64,000 nt of DNA from Bacteroidota bacterium. GTDB lineage: Bacteria > Bacteroidota > Bacteroidia > Flavobacteriales > Flavobacteriaceae. Under the pieces are notes generated by a model, which ran no database searches, was not told the DNA's origin, and saw only the letters and a program-made list of their open reading frames with translations. The stretch lies in contig JAFDZC010000003.1 in NCBI GenBank assembly GCA_018267095.1, positions 62,001 through 126,000 on the forward strand, written 5' to 3'. Below, piece by piece: positions 34,424 to 43,574 of the stretch (the first letter of the stretch is position 1; each line of letters begins with the position of its first letter). The position numbers and the translations under genes were made by a program.

Positions 34424-35286
34424 ACGTATTTATTATAGGGACTGGACTCATTGGCGGCTCAATGGCACGCGATATTCGAACGCATTATCCGCAGGCCAAA
34501 ATCTTCGGAATTGATGCCCAAGCCCATCATTTAGAACAAGCCAAACAACAGAGAATTATTGATGAATCAGCAAATTTTTCTGATTTGGCTATGGCCGATC
34601 TCGTCATTGTTTCGGTTCCGGTGGATGCTTGTCTGGCTTTGTTGCCCGAAGTATTGAACGCGGTATCTGAGCAAGCTTTGGTGCTGGATGTCGGCTCTAC
34701 CAAATGCCCCATTTGTCAAGCGATCGAGAATCATCCTAAACGCGCGCAGTTTTTGGCTGCTCACCCAATTGCCGGAACAGAATTCTCAGGTCCGATGGCT
34801 GCCATTTCGGGTTTATTTGTAGGCAAAACCAACATCATTTGTGAAGTCGAAAAGACTTCGTTTAAATTGCAAGAAAAAGCACTCGAGATTTTTCAAAAAC
34901 TCGGTATGCGCATTCGTTATATGAGTCCCAAATCGCACGACAAACACATCGCTTATGTGTCGCATTTGTCACACATCAGCTCATTTATGTTGGGCAAAAC
35001 CGTGATTGAAAAAGAAAAACACGAACGCGATATTTTTGATATGGCCGGCAGCGGATTTGAAAGCACCGTTCGACTCGCCAAAAGTTCACCGGCGATGTGG
35101 ACGCCCATTTTCAAACAAAACAAAAAGCAGGTGATGCGCGCTTTAGACGAATATATTGCCAATTTATCGCATTTCAGAAACCTGATGGAAAACGAAGATT
35201 ACGAACTCGTTTTTCAAGAAATGCAACAAGTCAATCGCATCAAAGAAATTTTAAACGGAATCAACAACCCCAAAACAGCTTCATAA
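34420..35286 (+). CDS. tyrA: Prephenate dehydrogenase
   Basis: 288 residues. NAD-binding start VFIIGTGLIGGSMARDIR, then LVIVSVPVDACLALLPE, VLDVGSTKCPICQAIE, FLAAHPIAGTEFSGPMAA (active-site His), and the helical half with DKHIAYVSHLSHISSFML. It oxidatively decarboxylates prephenate to hydroxyphenylpyruvate for tyrosine. No chorismate mutase or ACT domain is attached; the mutase is on the next gene. The ATG overlaps the aminotransferase stop. Confidence 0.93.
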   Translation: MNVFIIGTGLIGGSMARDIRTHYPQAKIFGIDAQAHHLEQAKQQRIIDESANFSDLAMADLVIVSVPVDACLALLPEVLNAVSEQALVLDVGSTKCPICQAIENHPKRAQFLAAHPIAGTEFSGPMAAISGLFVGKTNIICEVEKTSFKLQEKALEIFQKLGMRIRYMSPKSHDKHIAYVSHLSHISSFMLGKTVIEKEKHERDIFDMAGSGFESTVRLAKSSPAMWTPIFKQNKKQVMRALDEYIANLSHFRNLMENEDYELVFQEMQQVNRIKEILNGINNPKTAS

Positions 35287-35287
35287 A

Positions 35288-36373
35288 ATGGAAAACACAA
35301 AAGATATGCGCCAATGGCTTGATGATTTTGGGCTGAGTCATCCGCTGGTGATTGCCGGGCCTTGCAGTGCTGAAACCGAAACCCAAGTTTTGCAAATTGC
35401 GCACGAACTCAAAGATTCGGACGTGCGTATTTTTCGCGCCGGCATCTGGAAACCGCGCACGCGACCGGGCGGATTTGAAGGCGTTGGTGCCATAGGGCTC
35501 AAATGGTTGCAACGAGCCAAGGCCGAAACCGGTTTGCTCATGGCTGTCGAAGTGGCCAATGCAGCGCACGTCAAACTCGCATTAGAACACGATATCGATG
35601 TACTTTGGATTGGGGCGCGCACCACGGTAAATCCGTTTGCGGTGCAAGAAATCGCCGATGCTTTGCAAGGAACCGATAAAATAGTCTTGGTCAAAAATCC
35701 GGTTAATCCTGATTTGTCTTTGTGGATGGGCGGTGTAGAGCGATTACACGCCGCCGGCATCAAAAAGTTAGGAGTCATTCACCGCGGGTTTTCAACTTAT
35801 GAAAAAACCAAATACCGAAATATTCCCGAATGGCAAATTCCGATTGAATTGCAAAGTCGTTTTCCGGATTTACCGCTCATTTGCGATCCGTCGCACATTA
35901 CCGGAAAGCGCGATATGATTCAAGAAGTTTCGCAGCAAGCGCTTGATTTGAATTACGACGGGCTCATGATTGAAACGCATATAGATCCGGACCATGCCTG
36001 GAGTGATGCCGCACAACAAGTCACCCCGACCGTTCTGAAACAGATTTTTAAAGATTTGCGCATCCGAAATTTATCGACCGAAGAAAGCGATTTCAATGTT
36101 CAAATGGCCCAGTTGCGCACCGAGATTGATTCAGCCGATAGTAAATTGCTCGAGATTTTGGGCAAACGCATGCAAGTAGCCGAGCGGATTGGCGCACTCA
36201 AAAAAGAAAAAAACATCGCTGTTTTGCAAAACAAACGCTGGAACGAAATCTTGCATAAAATGACTCAAGAAGGGCAAAGCAAAGGTTTGAGCGAAGATTT
36301 TATCTTACGACTTTTCAAGGCGATTCACCAGGAAAGTATTAGCCATCAGGAGCGGGTGATGAATCAGCGATGA
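35288..36373 (+). CDS. Bifunctional DAHP synthase / chorismate mutase (type II, AroQ)
   Basis: 361 residues. The N-terminal ~260 residues are a class I (KDPG-like) DAHP synthase: VIAGPCSAETETQVLQIAHE, IFRAGIWKPRTRPGGFEGVG, VLWIGARTTVNPF, KLGVIHRGFSTYEKTKYR, ICDPSHITGKRDMI. The C-terminal ~95 residues are an AroQ chorismate mutase (MAQLRTEIDSADSKLLEILG, KRMQVAERIGALKKEKNIAV). It therefore joins the first step of the shikimate route to the step that commits chorismate to Tyr/Phe, a fusion known in Bacteroidetes. It starts one base after the tyrA stop and is followed by a terminator. Confidence 0.93.
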   Translation: MENTKDMRQWLDDFGLSHPLVIAGPCSAETETQVLQIAHELKDSDVRIFRAGIWKPRTRPGGFEGVGAIGLKWLQRAKAETGLLMAVEVANAAHVKLALEHDIDVLWIGARTTVNPFAVQEIADALQGTDKIVLVKNPVNPDLSLWMGGVERLHAAGIKKLGVIHRGFSTYEKTKYRNIPEWQIPIELQSRFPDLPLICDPSHITGKRDMIQEVSQQALDLNYDGLMIETHIDPDHAWSDAAQQVTPTVLKQIFKDLRIRNLSTEESDFNVQMAQLRTEIDSADSKLLEILGKRMQVAERIGALKKEKNIAVLQNKRWNEILHKMTQEGQSKGLSEDFILRLFKAIHQESISHQERVMNQR

Positions 36374-36394
36374 AAATCAAATTAAATAATGCAT

Positions 36395-36420
36395 ACCTCC
36401 TTTCTTGGGAGGTTTTTTTG
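36395..36420 (+). terminator. Terminator after the DAHP synthase/chorismate mutase gene
   Basis: ACCTCC (36395-36400) pairs with GGAGGT (36408-36413), then T7. It marks the end of the attenuated aromatic operon. Confidence 0.82.
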
Positions 36421-36459
36421 TTATATTGCCGCCTGTTCAACCTATTTAATTTTTTACAA

Positions 36460-38118
36460 ATGAGAAAAGCTTTTTATGGTTTTTTCTTTTTTGTACTGGC
36501 TTTTACTACATTAAATGCTCAGAACAAAATTGATAAAATCAACCTGACCTATGGCGAAGAACTTCCGGATGATCGCCAAAAAATAGTAAAAATCATCGGA
36601 GAAAATGCCAACAAAATCTACGCTTTGGGTTTGGCTGACAAAGAGGATTATTTCATCAAGATTTTTGATTCTAAAACCATGAAGCTTTTGTCTTCAAAAC
36701 CGATTATTATTCCGAGTATGAATAATAAAGAAGTTGATTTTGAAGATATTTTTATGCTCAACGGAAACCTATACGCCATTGGAAGTGTCTACAACAAAAG
36801 CGACAAAACCTTCAATTTAATTGGGGCGAATATTTCTGAAAATGGTGTTTTAAGCAACAATACGGTTTCGTTGTTTAATTCGGTGGTGGCCAAAAAATCA
36901 GATCGTGGCCAATTTTATTTTAAACAATACAATAACAAAGGTGATACTTTGCTCATAATGCACACAGCGCTTTTTGACAAAGAGGATGCAGTAAAATATG
37001 AAGTTAAATTATTTGACCAGCAGCTCAAAACTATTTTCTTCACCGAAGATAAAGTCCAATTTGACGATCATAAAAAAGACTTTGAATTTATGATTGCCGA
37101 TTTTGATTTGAATTTTCAGAATGATGTTTTTTTGGTCATCAACGAAAGCTATCGCGACAGCAAACTGCGACAGCAAATTGAAAAGTTCCAAGTGCACGCT
37201 TTTAAAGCAGCCAACGGTTACAAGAAAGAAATAATTGACATCAATATCAAAGGCAAAGAAATCATCAACTGCGAATTGATGGCCAACACCAAAAATGTAT
37301 TGAAATTGGTTGGTTTTTACTCAAGTGTTCGCGACAACGGTAAAGCAAACAAAGAACTCAAAGGCGTTTATAATGCTACCATTAACCTGAATACCAATAC
37401 CAATGACAACCTCAAGTTCAACGAATTTGACTACGAAACCAAAGTCAAATTGTTGGGCGAGCGCAAAGCCAAAAAAGGAAAAGACCTAAAGCCATTGTAC
37501 AACATCACAACCCTGATTGAAAAAGAAGATGGTGGTTTGATTGTTCTGTCTGAGTTTCAGTTTTATTACGTTGGTCGTTCGTCAGGGATTGGACCGATTG
37601 CATTTACACCGGTTACCTATAACAAAAATGAAATCATTGTCACTTGCCTCAAAGCAGACGGATCACTAGATTGGAGCAACGTAGTGGCTAAAGAACAAGA
37701 TGCTACGGTAACTACGGTTTCTTTTGTTTTTGGATTTGGTGCTAGAGACGGAAATTTCACAGTAGGGGGTGCCATCGCCATTCCGTTGGGACAAATGGGT
37801 AAAGGTCCGGAATATTTAGGCGCGATTCCTATTTATCACAACGAGCAACTGAATATTTTATTCAACGATCATGTGAAAAATAAAGGCATTACCAGTATGG
37901 ATGAAATCAGGTCTCTAGGAAATTACAACAATGCAGTTCCAACCTTATTTATTTTTGATAAACAAGGAAATATCACGCGTAAGGATCCGGAAGAAGTTGT
38001 CAAAAATGAACTGGTTATTCGCCCGGGCGTTTATTTCAGAAAAAGTGATAACGAATACATAGTTTACTCATCTCGAAAAAGTAAAGACAAACTTGGGCGG
38101 ATGATTCTCGAAGAATAA
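36460..38118 (+). CDS. Secreted protein of unknown function
   Basis: 552 residues from ATG 36460, where the signal peptide starts (MRKAFYGFFFFVLAFTTLNAQ); the frame upstream crosses a terminator. I recognise no domain. The body has strand-turn patterns such as KIYALGLADKEDYFIKIFDS, GNLYAIGSVYNKSDKTFNLI and GGLIVLSEFQFYYVGRSSGI, followed by a region with GLY-rich and hydrophobic segments (VSFVFGFGARDGNFTVGGAI). Together these suggest a propeller-like reporter of stored values. TATATTG at 36422-36428 is close to a -7 box. Terminators on both sides make it a single-gene unit between aromatic genes and rsgA. Confidence 0.7.
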   Translation: MRKAFYGFFFFVLAFTTLNAQNKIDKINLTYGEELPDDRQKIVKIIGENANKIYALGLADKEDYFIKIFDSKTMKLLSSKPIIIPSMNNKEVDFEDIFMLNGNLYAIGSVYNKSDKTFNLIGANISENGVLSNNTVSLFNSVVAKKSDRGQFYFKQYNNKGDTLLIMHTALFDKEDAVKYEVKLFDQQLKTIFFTEDKVQFDDHKKDFEFMIADFDLNFQNDVFLVINESYRDSKLRQQIEKFQVHAFKAANGYKKEIIDINIKGKEIINCELMANTKNVLKLVGFYSSVRDNGKANKELKGVYNATINLNTNTNDNLKFNEFDYETKVKLLGERKAKKGKDLKPLYNITTLIEKEDGGLIVLSEFQFYYVGRSSGIGPIAFTPVTYNKNEIIVTCLKADGSLDWSNVVAKEQDATVTTVSFVFGFGARDGNFTVGGAIAIPLGQMGKGPEYLGAIPIYHNEQLNILFNDHVKNKGITSMDEIRSLGNYNNAVPTLFIFDKQGNITRKDPEEVVKNELVIRPGVYFRKSDNEYIVYSSRKSKDKLGRMILEE

Positions 38119-38127
38119 ATCAACTAA

Positions 38128-38155
38128 GGCTGTATTTTAGAATGCAGCCTTTTTT
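38128..38155 (+). terminator. Terminator after the unknown secreted protein gene
   Basis: GGCTGTATT (38128-38136) pairs with AATGCAGCC (38141-38149) with one wobble, loop TTAG, then T6. Confidence 0.85.
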
Positions 38156-38167
38156 ATTTAAGACAAC

Positions 38168-38201
38168 TTGTGACAATGCATGGGCTATTTTTTTAAATTT
38201 G
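38168..38201 (+). promoter_or_regulatory. Promoter of rsgA
   Basis: TTG at 38168-38170, 23-nt spacer (long), TAAATTTG at 38194-38201, 19 nt before the ATG. Confidence 0.55.
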
Positions 38202-38220
38202 CTACAGCTAAAAGGCATTC

Positions 38221-39204
38221 ATGACAGGAATCGTATACAAATCAACCGGAAGCCATTATGTGGTCAAAAATCAGCAAGGTCAATTGGTTGATTGTCGCAT
38301 CAAAGGAAAATTCCGCATCAAAGGCATCAAAAGTACCAACCCGATTGCGGTGGGCGATGTAGTTGATTACGATTTAGACACTTCTACCGATGAGGTTGTC
38401 GGGCAAATTCACCACATTCACGACCGCAAGAATTACATTGTGCGCAAATCGGTTAATTTATCCAAACAAGTGCACATTATTGCCGCCAACATTGATGTGG
38501 TTTTTTTGTTGGTTACGGTGAGCAATCCGCCCACAACGACCAGTTTTATCGATCGTTTTTTGGTGACGGCAGAGGCTTATGGCATCGAAGCGGTTTTGGT
38601 TTTTAATAAAATTGATGCGCTTGACGAGGCTCAACTCGACGAACAATTGTATTTACAGCATATCTATACCGAAATCGGCTATCAATGTTTGCGCGTTTCG
38701 GCCTTGCAAGGCAAAGGAATCGATGCACTCAAAGAATTAATGCGCGGAAAAGTGTGTATGTTTTCAGGGCATTCGGGCGTTGGGAAATCTACTTTGGTCA
38801 ATGCCGTTGAGCCCGGATTTAACCTCAAAACCACCCAAGTTTCTGAGCAAAGCGGACAAGGACAACACACCACCACTTTTGCTGAAATGTTTGACGTGTC
38901 GTTCGGAGCGCAAATCATCGACACGCCGGGCATCAAAGGTTTCGGGATTGTCGACATGCAACCTGGCGAAGTAAGCAGTTATTTTCCGGAGTTTTTCAAG
39001 CGACAAGGCGATTGTAAATTCAACAATTGCTTGCACAAAGAAGAACCGCATTGCGCCATCAAAAAAGCACTGGAAAACGACGAGATTGCTTGGTCACGTT
39101 ACCGCAGTTACATACAAATTCTCGAAGGCGAAGACGAGCATTACCGCACCGATATTTACAACGATGACCGTATAGCCAGCGATCAAACCCGAAAATCTGA
39201 ATAG
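38221..39204 (+). CDS. rsgA: Ribosome small-subunit-dependent GTPase A
   Basis: 327 residues. OB-fold N-terminus, then a circularly permuted GTPase: the specificity motif NKID (about 120) comes before the P-loop GHSGVGKSTLVN (about 180) and DTPGIKGFG (about 235). The C-terminal zinc site has Cys/His in GDCKFNNCLHKEEPHCAI. It helps late 30S subunit maturation in the cytoplasm. dtd starts one base after its stop. Confidence 0.96.
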   Translation: MTGIVYKSTGSHYVVKNQQGQLVDCRIKGKFRIKGIKSTNPIAVGDVVDYDLDTSTDEVVGQIHHIHDRKNYIVRKSVNLSKQVHIIAANIDVVFLLVTVSNPPTTTSFIDRFLVTAEAYGIEAVLVFNKIDALDEAQLDEQLYLQHIYTEIGYQCLRVSALQGKGIDALKELMRGKVCMFSGHSGVGKSTLVNAVEPGFNLKTTQVSEQSGQGQHTTTFAEMFDVSFGAQIIDTPGIKGFGIVDMQPGEVSSYFPEFFKRQGDCKFNNCLHKEEPHCAIKKALENDEIAWSRYRSYIQILEGEDEHYRTDIYNDDRIASDQTRKSE

Positions 39205-39205
39205 G

Positions 39206-39658
39206 ATGAAAGTGGTGATTCAAAGGGTTGCGTATGCATCGGTCGAAGTTGAACAAAAAAAAGTAGCCGATATTGGCCAAGGCTTACTCATATTTGTAGG
39301 TATTGAAGAAGCCGACAACCAGGAAGACATTGATTGGTTGGCCGCCAAAATAGTCAACTTGAGAATTTTTGCCGATGCCAACCAAGTGATGAATTTATCG
39401 GTCAAAGATATTCATGGAGATATCATCGTGGTGAGTCAATTTACTTTGCATGCTTCCACCAAAAAAGGCAATCGACCTTCCTATATCAAAGCGGCCAAAC
39501 CTGAGATTTCAATTCCGGCCTATGAAAATTTTGTAAAAGCAATAGAGTCGGTTTTGGGCAAAAAAGTGCAGACCGGAATTTTCGCTGCCGACATGAAAGT
39601 TTCACTACTCAATGACGGCCCAGTAACAATTCTGATGGATTCTAAAAATAAAGAGTGA
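39206..39658 (+). CDS. dtd: D-aminoacyl-tRNA deacylase
   Basis: 150 residues, standard length. Signature motifs are SQFTLHAST (about 75) and NDGPVTILMDS (about 135-145). It frees D-amino acids, and also glycine, from mischarged tRNA. The stop is followed at once by the DUF3857 gene; a possible GTG start for that gene overlaps this stop, but a signal peptide argues for a later ATG. Confidence 0.96.
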   Translation: MKVVIQRVAYASVEVEQKKVADIGQGLLIFVGIEEADNQEDIDWLAAKIVNLRIFADANQVMNLSVKDIHGDIIVVSQFTLHASTKKGNRPSYIKAAKPEISIPAYENFVKAIESVLGKKVQTGIFAADMKVSLLNDGPVTILMDSKNKE

Positions 39659-39685
39659 ATGTGTTAAAGGTTTCTAAAAAAAATA

Positions 39686-39693
39686 TATTTTTG
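39686..39693 (+). promoter_or_regulatory. -7 element for the first DUF3857 gene
   Basis: TATTTTTG, exact TAnnTTTG match, 15 nt before the ATG at 39709. Confidence 0.4.
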
Positions 39694-39708
39694 AAGAAAC
39701 TACATGCG

Positions 39709-41616
39709 ATGAAACTTTTTTTATGCACTTACTTCTTGGCGACGAGTGTTTGTCTATGGGCTCAGAATCCCGATTTTTCTATCAAAAACATTCCGGATAG
39801 TCTTAAAATCAATGCCAATGCAATAATACGTTTCGAACAAAACGATATCCGTATTACCTCACAAAGAAATTTATTTAATAAACTAAAAAGAGTAGTTTCT
39901 GTTTTTAATGAAAAAGGCATGGCAGCTATTAATGCAGTTGCCTTTTATGACAATAGACAAGATGTGAATTTTATTGAAGCCAAAATTTACGATGAATCAG
40001 GTAATGAACAGAGGAAATTTAAAAAGCGAGACTTTAGAGATCAATCGGTTTATGATGGTTTTTCTATTGCGTTAGATGGCCGCGTTTTGTTTTTAGATTA
40101 CACACCGCCTAAGTATCCCTTTACTGTTGTTTTTGAATGCGAAACTCAATCTTCAAACACTGCTTTTATTCCGTCATGGCAGCCTGTGAGTGACTTTTAT
40201 TTGGGCATTGAGAAATGTATTTTTAATATTTATTGCCCTAAAGAACTTGGTCTGCACATCAAAGAAGCTAATTTGAAGAATTTTAATATTCAGAAAAATA
40301 TGGCTGATGGGCTACAAACAAGTTATGTATTGTCAAACTTACCTGCTCAAAAAAGAGAAGATTACAGTGTGTCAACACAAGAAATATATCCGTGGGTTAT
40401 GTTTGGTATTGAAAATTTTAATTTAGAAAAGATTGACGGATTAGCCAAAAATTGGGATGAATTTGGCCAATGGTATTACAATAAAATCTTGAAAGATACA
40501 GATGAATTACCTGAAGAGACAAAAGTTAAAGTTAGAAATTTGACTTCTGGAGTTCAAGACCCATTAGAAAAAGCTAAAATTATTTATAACTATGTTCAGC
40601 AAAAGACAAGATATGTAAGTATTCAGCTCGGAATCGGAGGTTGGCGCCCGATGCCTGCTAAAGATGTTGATCGATTGGGTTATGGCGATTGTAAAGCGCT
40701 GACCAATTACACAAAGTCTTTACTAGATGCTGTAGACGTAAAAAGTTATCATACCCTTTTATTCGCTGGTGAAAATGTGGCCAAAAACATCGAATCTGAT
40801 ATAGTTTCGATACAAGGAAACCATATGATGTTGGCGATTCCATATGGAGACAAGTATATTTGGCTTGAATGTACTAGTGCAACTACCCCCTTTGGTTATC
40901 AGGCTAATTTTAGCGACAATCGAAAAGTTTTGGTTGTTAAGCCGAATCAATCTGAGATTGTAAATACCAAAAGTTATCTCAATGCTGACAACAGTCAAAG
41001 ATCATCAGGAACAATGAAAATCAACGAAAAAGGTGATGTTTTTGGTGATTTGTCAATGATTTCTAGTGGAGCAAACTATGATAAAAGGTATAGAGTTAGT
41101 ATGAACTCGAGCTTAGAACAAGAAAAACATTACAAGCATTACTTTGATTACATCAATAGTTTGAAAATTGATCCGGTAAAATTCGTCAATAACAAAGCTG
41201 AAATTTCTTTAACAGAAAACATTCATTTTTCGGCCACTAAATATGCAGATGTTATCGGAAACAGAATGATGGTTCCAGTTAATCTTTTTAATAGATTTTC
41301 GGATAGCCCAAAAAGAATTCGCAACCGAAAAACACCTTTTGAGTTTTCTAAAGGATTCTCTGATTTTGATCAAATAAAAATCGAACTACCTGACGGCTAT
41401 GCATTAGAGTCAAATATGCAACCACAGAACATCACCAATAAATTTGGAACATATCAATCTGAAATCAAAATCCTCGATGAGAAACATTTGTTATTCACCA
41501 GAGCTTTTTCAGTCAACCAAGGAAGATATGAAAATACCCAATATGAAGAATGTAGATTGTTTCTGGAACAAGTAGTAAAATTAGATCAGAGTAAAATAGT
41601 CCTAACAAAAAAATAG
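39709..41616 (+). CDS. DUF3857 / transglutaminase-like protein with intact catalytic Cys
   Basis: 635 residues from ATG 39709 (signal peptide MKLFLCTYFLATSVCLWAQ). DUF3857 domain at about 40-240, followed by a transglutaminase-like core: YVQQKTRYVSIQLGIGGWRP, then GYGDCKALTNYTKSLLDA with Cys at residue 328, His in IQGNHMMLAIP and acidic partner near WLECTS. A secreted or periplasmic thiol hydrolase/transferase is likely; the substrate is unknown. First of three neighbours of this family, the only one with the Cys. The DNA is visibly more AT-rich than rsgA or aroA. Confidence 0.82.
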   Translation: MKLFLCTYFLATSVCLWAQNPDFSIKNIPDSLKINANAIIRFEQNDIRITSQRNLFNKLKRVVSVFNEKGMAAINAVAFYDNRQDVNFIEAKIYDESGNEQRKFKKRDFRDQSVYDGFSIALDGRVLFLDYTPPKYPFTVVFECETQSSNTAFIPSWQPVSDFYLGIEKCIFNIYCPKELGLHIKEANLKNFNIQKNMADGLQTSYVLSNLPAQKREDYSVSTQEIYPWVMFGIENFNLEKIDGLAKNWDEFGQWYYNKILKDTDELPEETKVKVRNLTSGVQDPLEKAKIIYNYVQQKTRYVSIQLGIGGWRPMPAKDVDRLGYGDCKALTNYTKSLLDAVDVKSYHTLLFAGENVAKNIESDIVSIQGNHMMLAIPYGDKYIWLECTSATTPFGYQANFSDNRKVLVVKPNQSEIVNTKSYLNADNSQRSSGTMKINEKGDVFGDLSMISSGANYDKRYRVSMNSSLEQEKHYKHYFDYINSLKIDPVKFVNNKAEISLTENIHFSATKYADVIGNRMMVPVNLFNRFSDSPKRIRNRKTPFEFSKGFSDFDQIKIELPDGYALESNMQPQNITNKFGTYQSEIKILDEKHLLFTRAFSVNQGRYENTQYEECRLFLEQVVKLDQSKIVLTKK

Positions 41617-41619
41617 TTC

Positions 41620-43572
41620 ATGATGAAGATAAAATTCTTTTTTTTAGTCACCCTGATAGCAATTAATTATATAAGCCAAGCACAAACCAAAGAATTCAAA
41701 AAAGTATCGGTTGCTGATCTAAATGAGAAATTTTACTCAAAAGATTCTTCTGCCGCTGCAGTAGTTTTGTTCAGAATTGGCAGTGTTGATTACCATTTTA
41801 ATTCTGGGATTTATACGACTACAACAGTTAAAACCAGAATCAAAATATATAAAAATGAGGGTTTAAAGCAAGCTGATCAAGTCATATCTTATTACTCAGG
41901 TAGCAATTCATCACTTTTATCATTGAATAACTCATATACTTACAACTTGGTTGACGGAGCTATTGAGAAAACCAAGCTTCAAGCTGAGGGTAAATTCAAT
42001 GAAAGGATCAACAAATATTGGTCAAAGAAAAAGTTTACAATGCCCAATGTCAAGGTTGGTTCTATCATAGAATTTGAATATGAATTGCGACAAGAAGGAG
42101 TAGCTACGCCGCCTAAATGGGATTTTCAGCTCAGAATTCCGGTTGCTTATTCAGAGTATACCACTACTGTGCCTGAGTTTTTTAATTTCAAAAAAAATCA
42201 GCGTGGATTAATCTTTCCGAAATTAACCGAGGAGTTGGTGACCAATAATGTTAATTTTTCATCCAATAAATCGGTTTATATTTTAGAGAATGCACCAGCT
42301 ATTGTTGAGGAACCATTTGTAAGTTCATTAGCCAATTATACATCTAGTATTAGCTATGAATTGGCTTCTGTTAACATTCCGCCTATATATTCAGGCGGTC
42401 ATTATCAGAATTTTACCAATTCATGGGAATCTATCACCAAACGAGTTTTTAAAGCCACTGATTTTCAGGATGAGTTAGTAAAGACAAAGTATTTTGAAGC
42501 TGATGTCAACAACGTGATTAAAGGATTAACTAGTAATAAAGATAAGGTCAATGCTATTTTTGACTATGTTAAATCAAAAGTCAAATGGAATGAAGTTTAT
42601 GCCATTGGTTGTGATCAAGGCGTTAAAGAAGCTTATGAAAAAGGTATCGGAAATTCAGCTGAAATCAATTTGATGCTTATATCAATGCTTCGATATGCGG
42701 ATATTGCTACCAGTCCAGTTTTGATGAGTACACGTGACAATGGGATTGTCTTTTTTCCGAGCTTGATGAATTTGAATCATGTTATAGCAGTTGTAGAAGC
42801 TGATAATCAACTACTTTTTTTAGATGCCACTAACCCCAATTCCTCACCGGGATTGTTGCCTATTAATGATCTTAATTACAGTGGACGACTTATGCGAAAA
42901 GAAGGGAATGTTTCTTATGATGTTGATTTGACACCTAAAACGATATCAAGAGAACTCAATAATTTATCGGTTGTTATTGACGAACAAGGAATCATTCAAG
43001 GCAAACTAAGAAAACATTACACCGATTATTTGGCTTTGAAAAAAAGAGATGAATTGATGAATATAAATCAAGAAGAATATCTTCAGAGTCTTGAAAATGA
43101 ATTTAATTCAGCTGAAATTTCTGAATATAATTATGAAAATGCCAAGGATTTAGAAAAGCCAGCCATTCAATCTTTTGCTTTTACTGCTAAAAATGAGGTT
43201 GAAATTATCAACGATAAAATGTATTTGAGCCCGCTTTTATTTTTATCAAAAACTAAAAATCCTTTTCAGCAGGAAACCAGGACATGTCCTATTGATTTTG
43301 GTTTTCCTTTCGAGTATAAATACAATATCAATATTGAGATTCCGGAACAATACAAAGTTGAATCTACACCTGCGCCCGTTACTCTGGTTACAGGCGATAA
43401 TGTAGGAACTTTCAAATATCTCATTTCAACAAATGAAAACAAAATTCAAGCACAATTAACCCTGAATGTTTCATCGCCCATTCTGCCAGAAGACTACTAT
43501 GAAATCATCAAAGATTTTTACCAAAAAGTTATTGATAAAGAGGCCGAAAAAATTGTCCTAACCAAAATCTAA
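41620..43572 (+). CDS. DUF3857 / transglutaminase-like protein, catalytic Cys replaced by Ser
   Basis: 650 residues with signal peptide (MMKIKFFFLVTLIAINYISQ; either of two tandem ATGs could start). It shares with the next gene the opening KVSVADLNEKFYSKDSSAAA. In the transglutaminase core the motif reads GIGNSAEINLMLISML, so Ser (about 346) stands where active members have Cys. The His (LNHVIAVVE) and Asp (LFLDATNPN) positions remain. It is probably a non-catalytic member. Starts 3 nt after the previous gene. Confidence 0.8.
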   Translation: MMKIKFFFLVTLIAINYISQAQTKEFKKVSVADLNEKFYSKDSSAAAVVLFRIGSVDYHFNSGIYTTTTVKTRIKIYKNEGLKQADQVISYYSGSNSSLLSLNNSYTYNLVDGAIEKTKLQAEGKFNERINKYWSKKKFTMPNVKVGSIIEFEYELRQEGVATPPKWDFQLRIPVAYSEYTTTVPEFFNFKKNQRGLIFPKLTEELVTNNVNFSSNKSVYILENAPAIVEEPFVSSLANYTSSISYELASVNIPPIYSGGHYQNFTNSWESITKRVFKATDFQDELVKTKYFEADVNNVIKGLTSNKDKVNAIFDYVKSKVKWNEVYAIGCDQGVKEAYEKGIGNSAEINLMLISMLRYADIATSPVLMSTRDNGIVFFPSLMNLNHVIAVVEADNQLLFLDATNPNSSPGLLPINDLNYSGRLMRKEGNVSYDVDLTPKTISRELNNLSVVIDEQGIIQGKLRKHYTDYLALKKRDELMNINQEEYLQSLENEFNSAEISEYNYENAKDLEKPAIQSFAFTAKNEVEIINDKMYLSPLLFLSKTKNPFQQETRTCPIDFGFPFEYKYNINIEIPEQYKVESTPAPVTLVTGDNVGTFKYLISTNENKIQAQLTLNVSSPILPEDYYEIIKDFYQKVIDKEAEKIVLTKI

Positions 43573-43574
43573 AT

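Noticed and set aside
39655-39708. GTG start for the first DUF3857 gene overlapping the dtd stop
   Set aside because: An 18-residue basic extension before a clear signal peptide is unlikely, and a -7 promoter box lies inside it; ATG 39709 is preferred.
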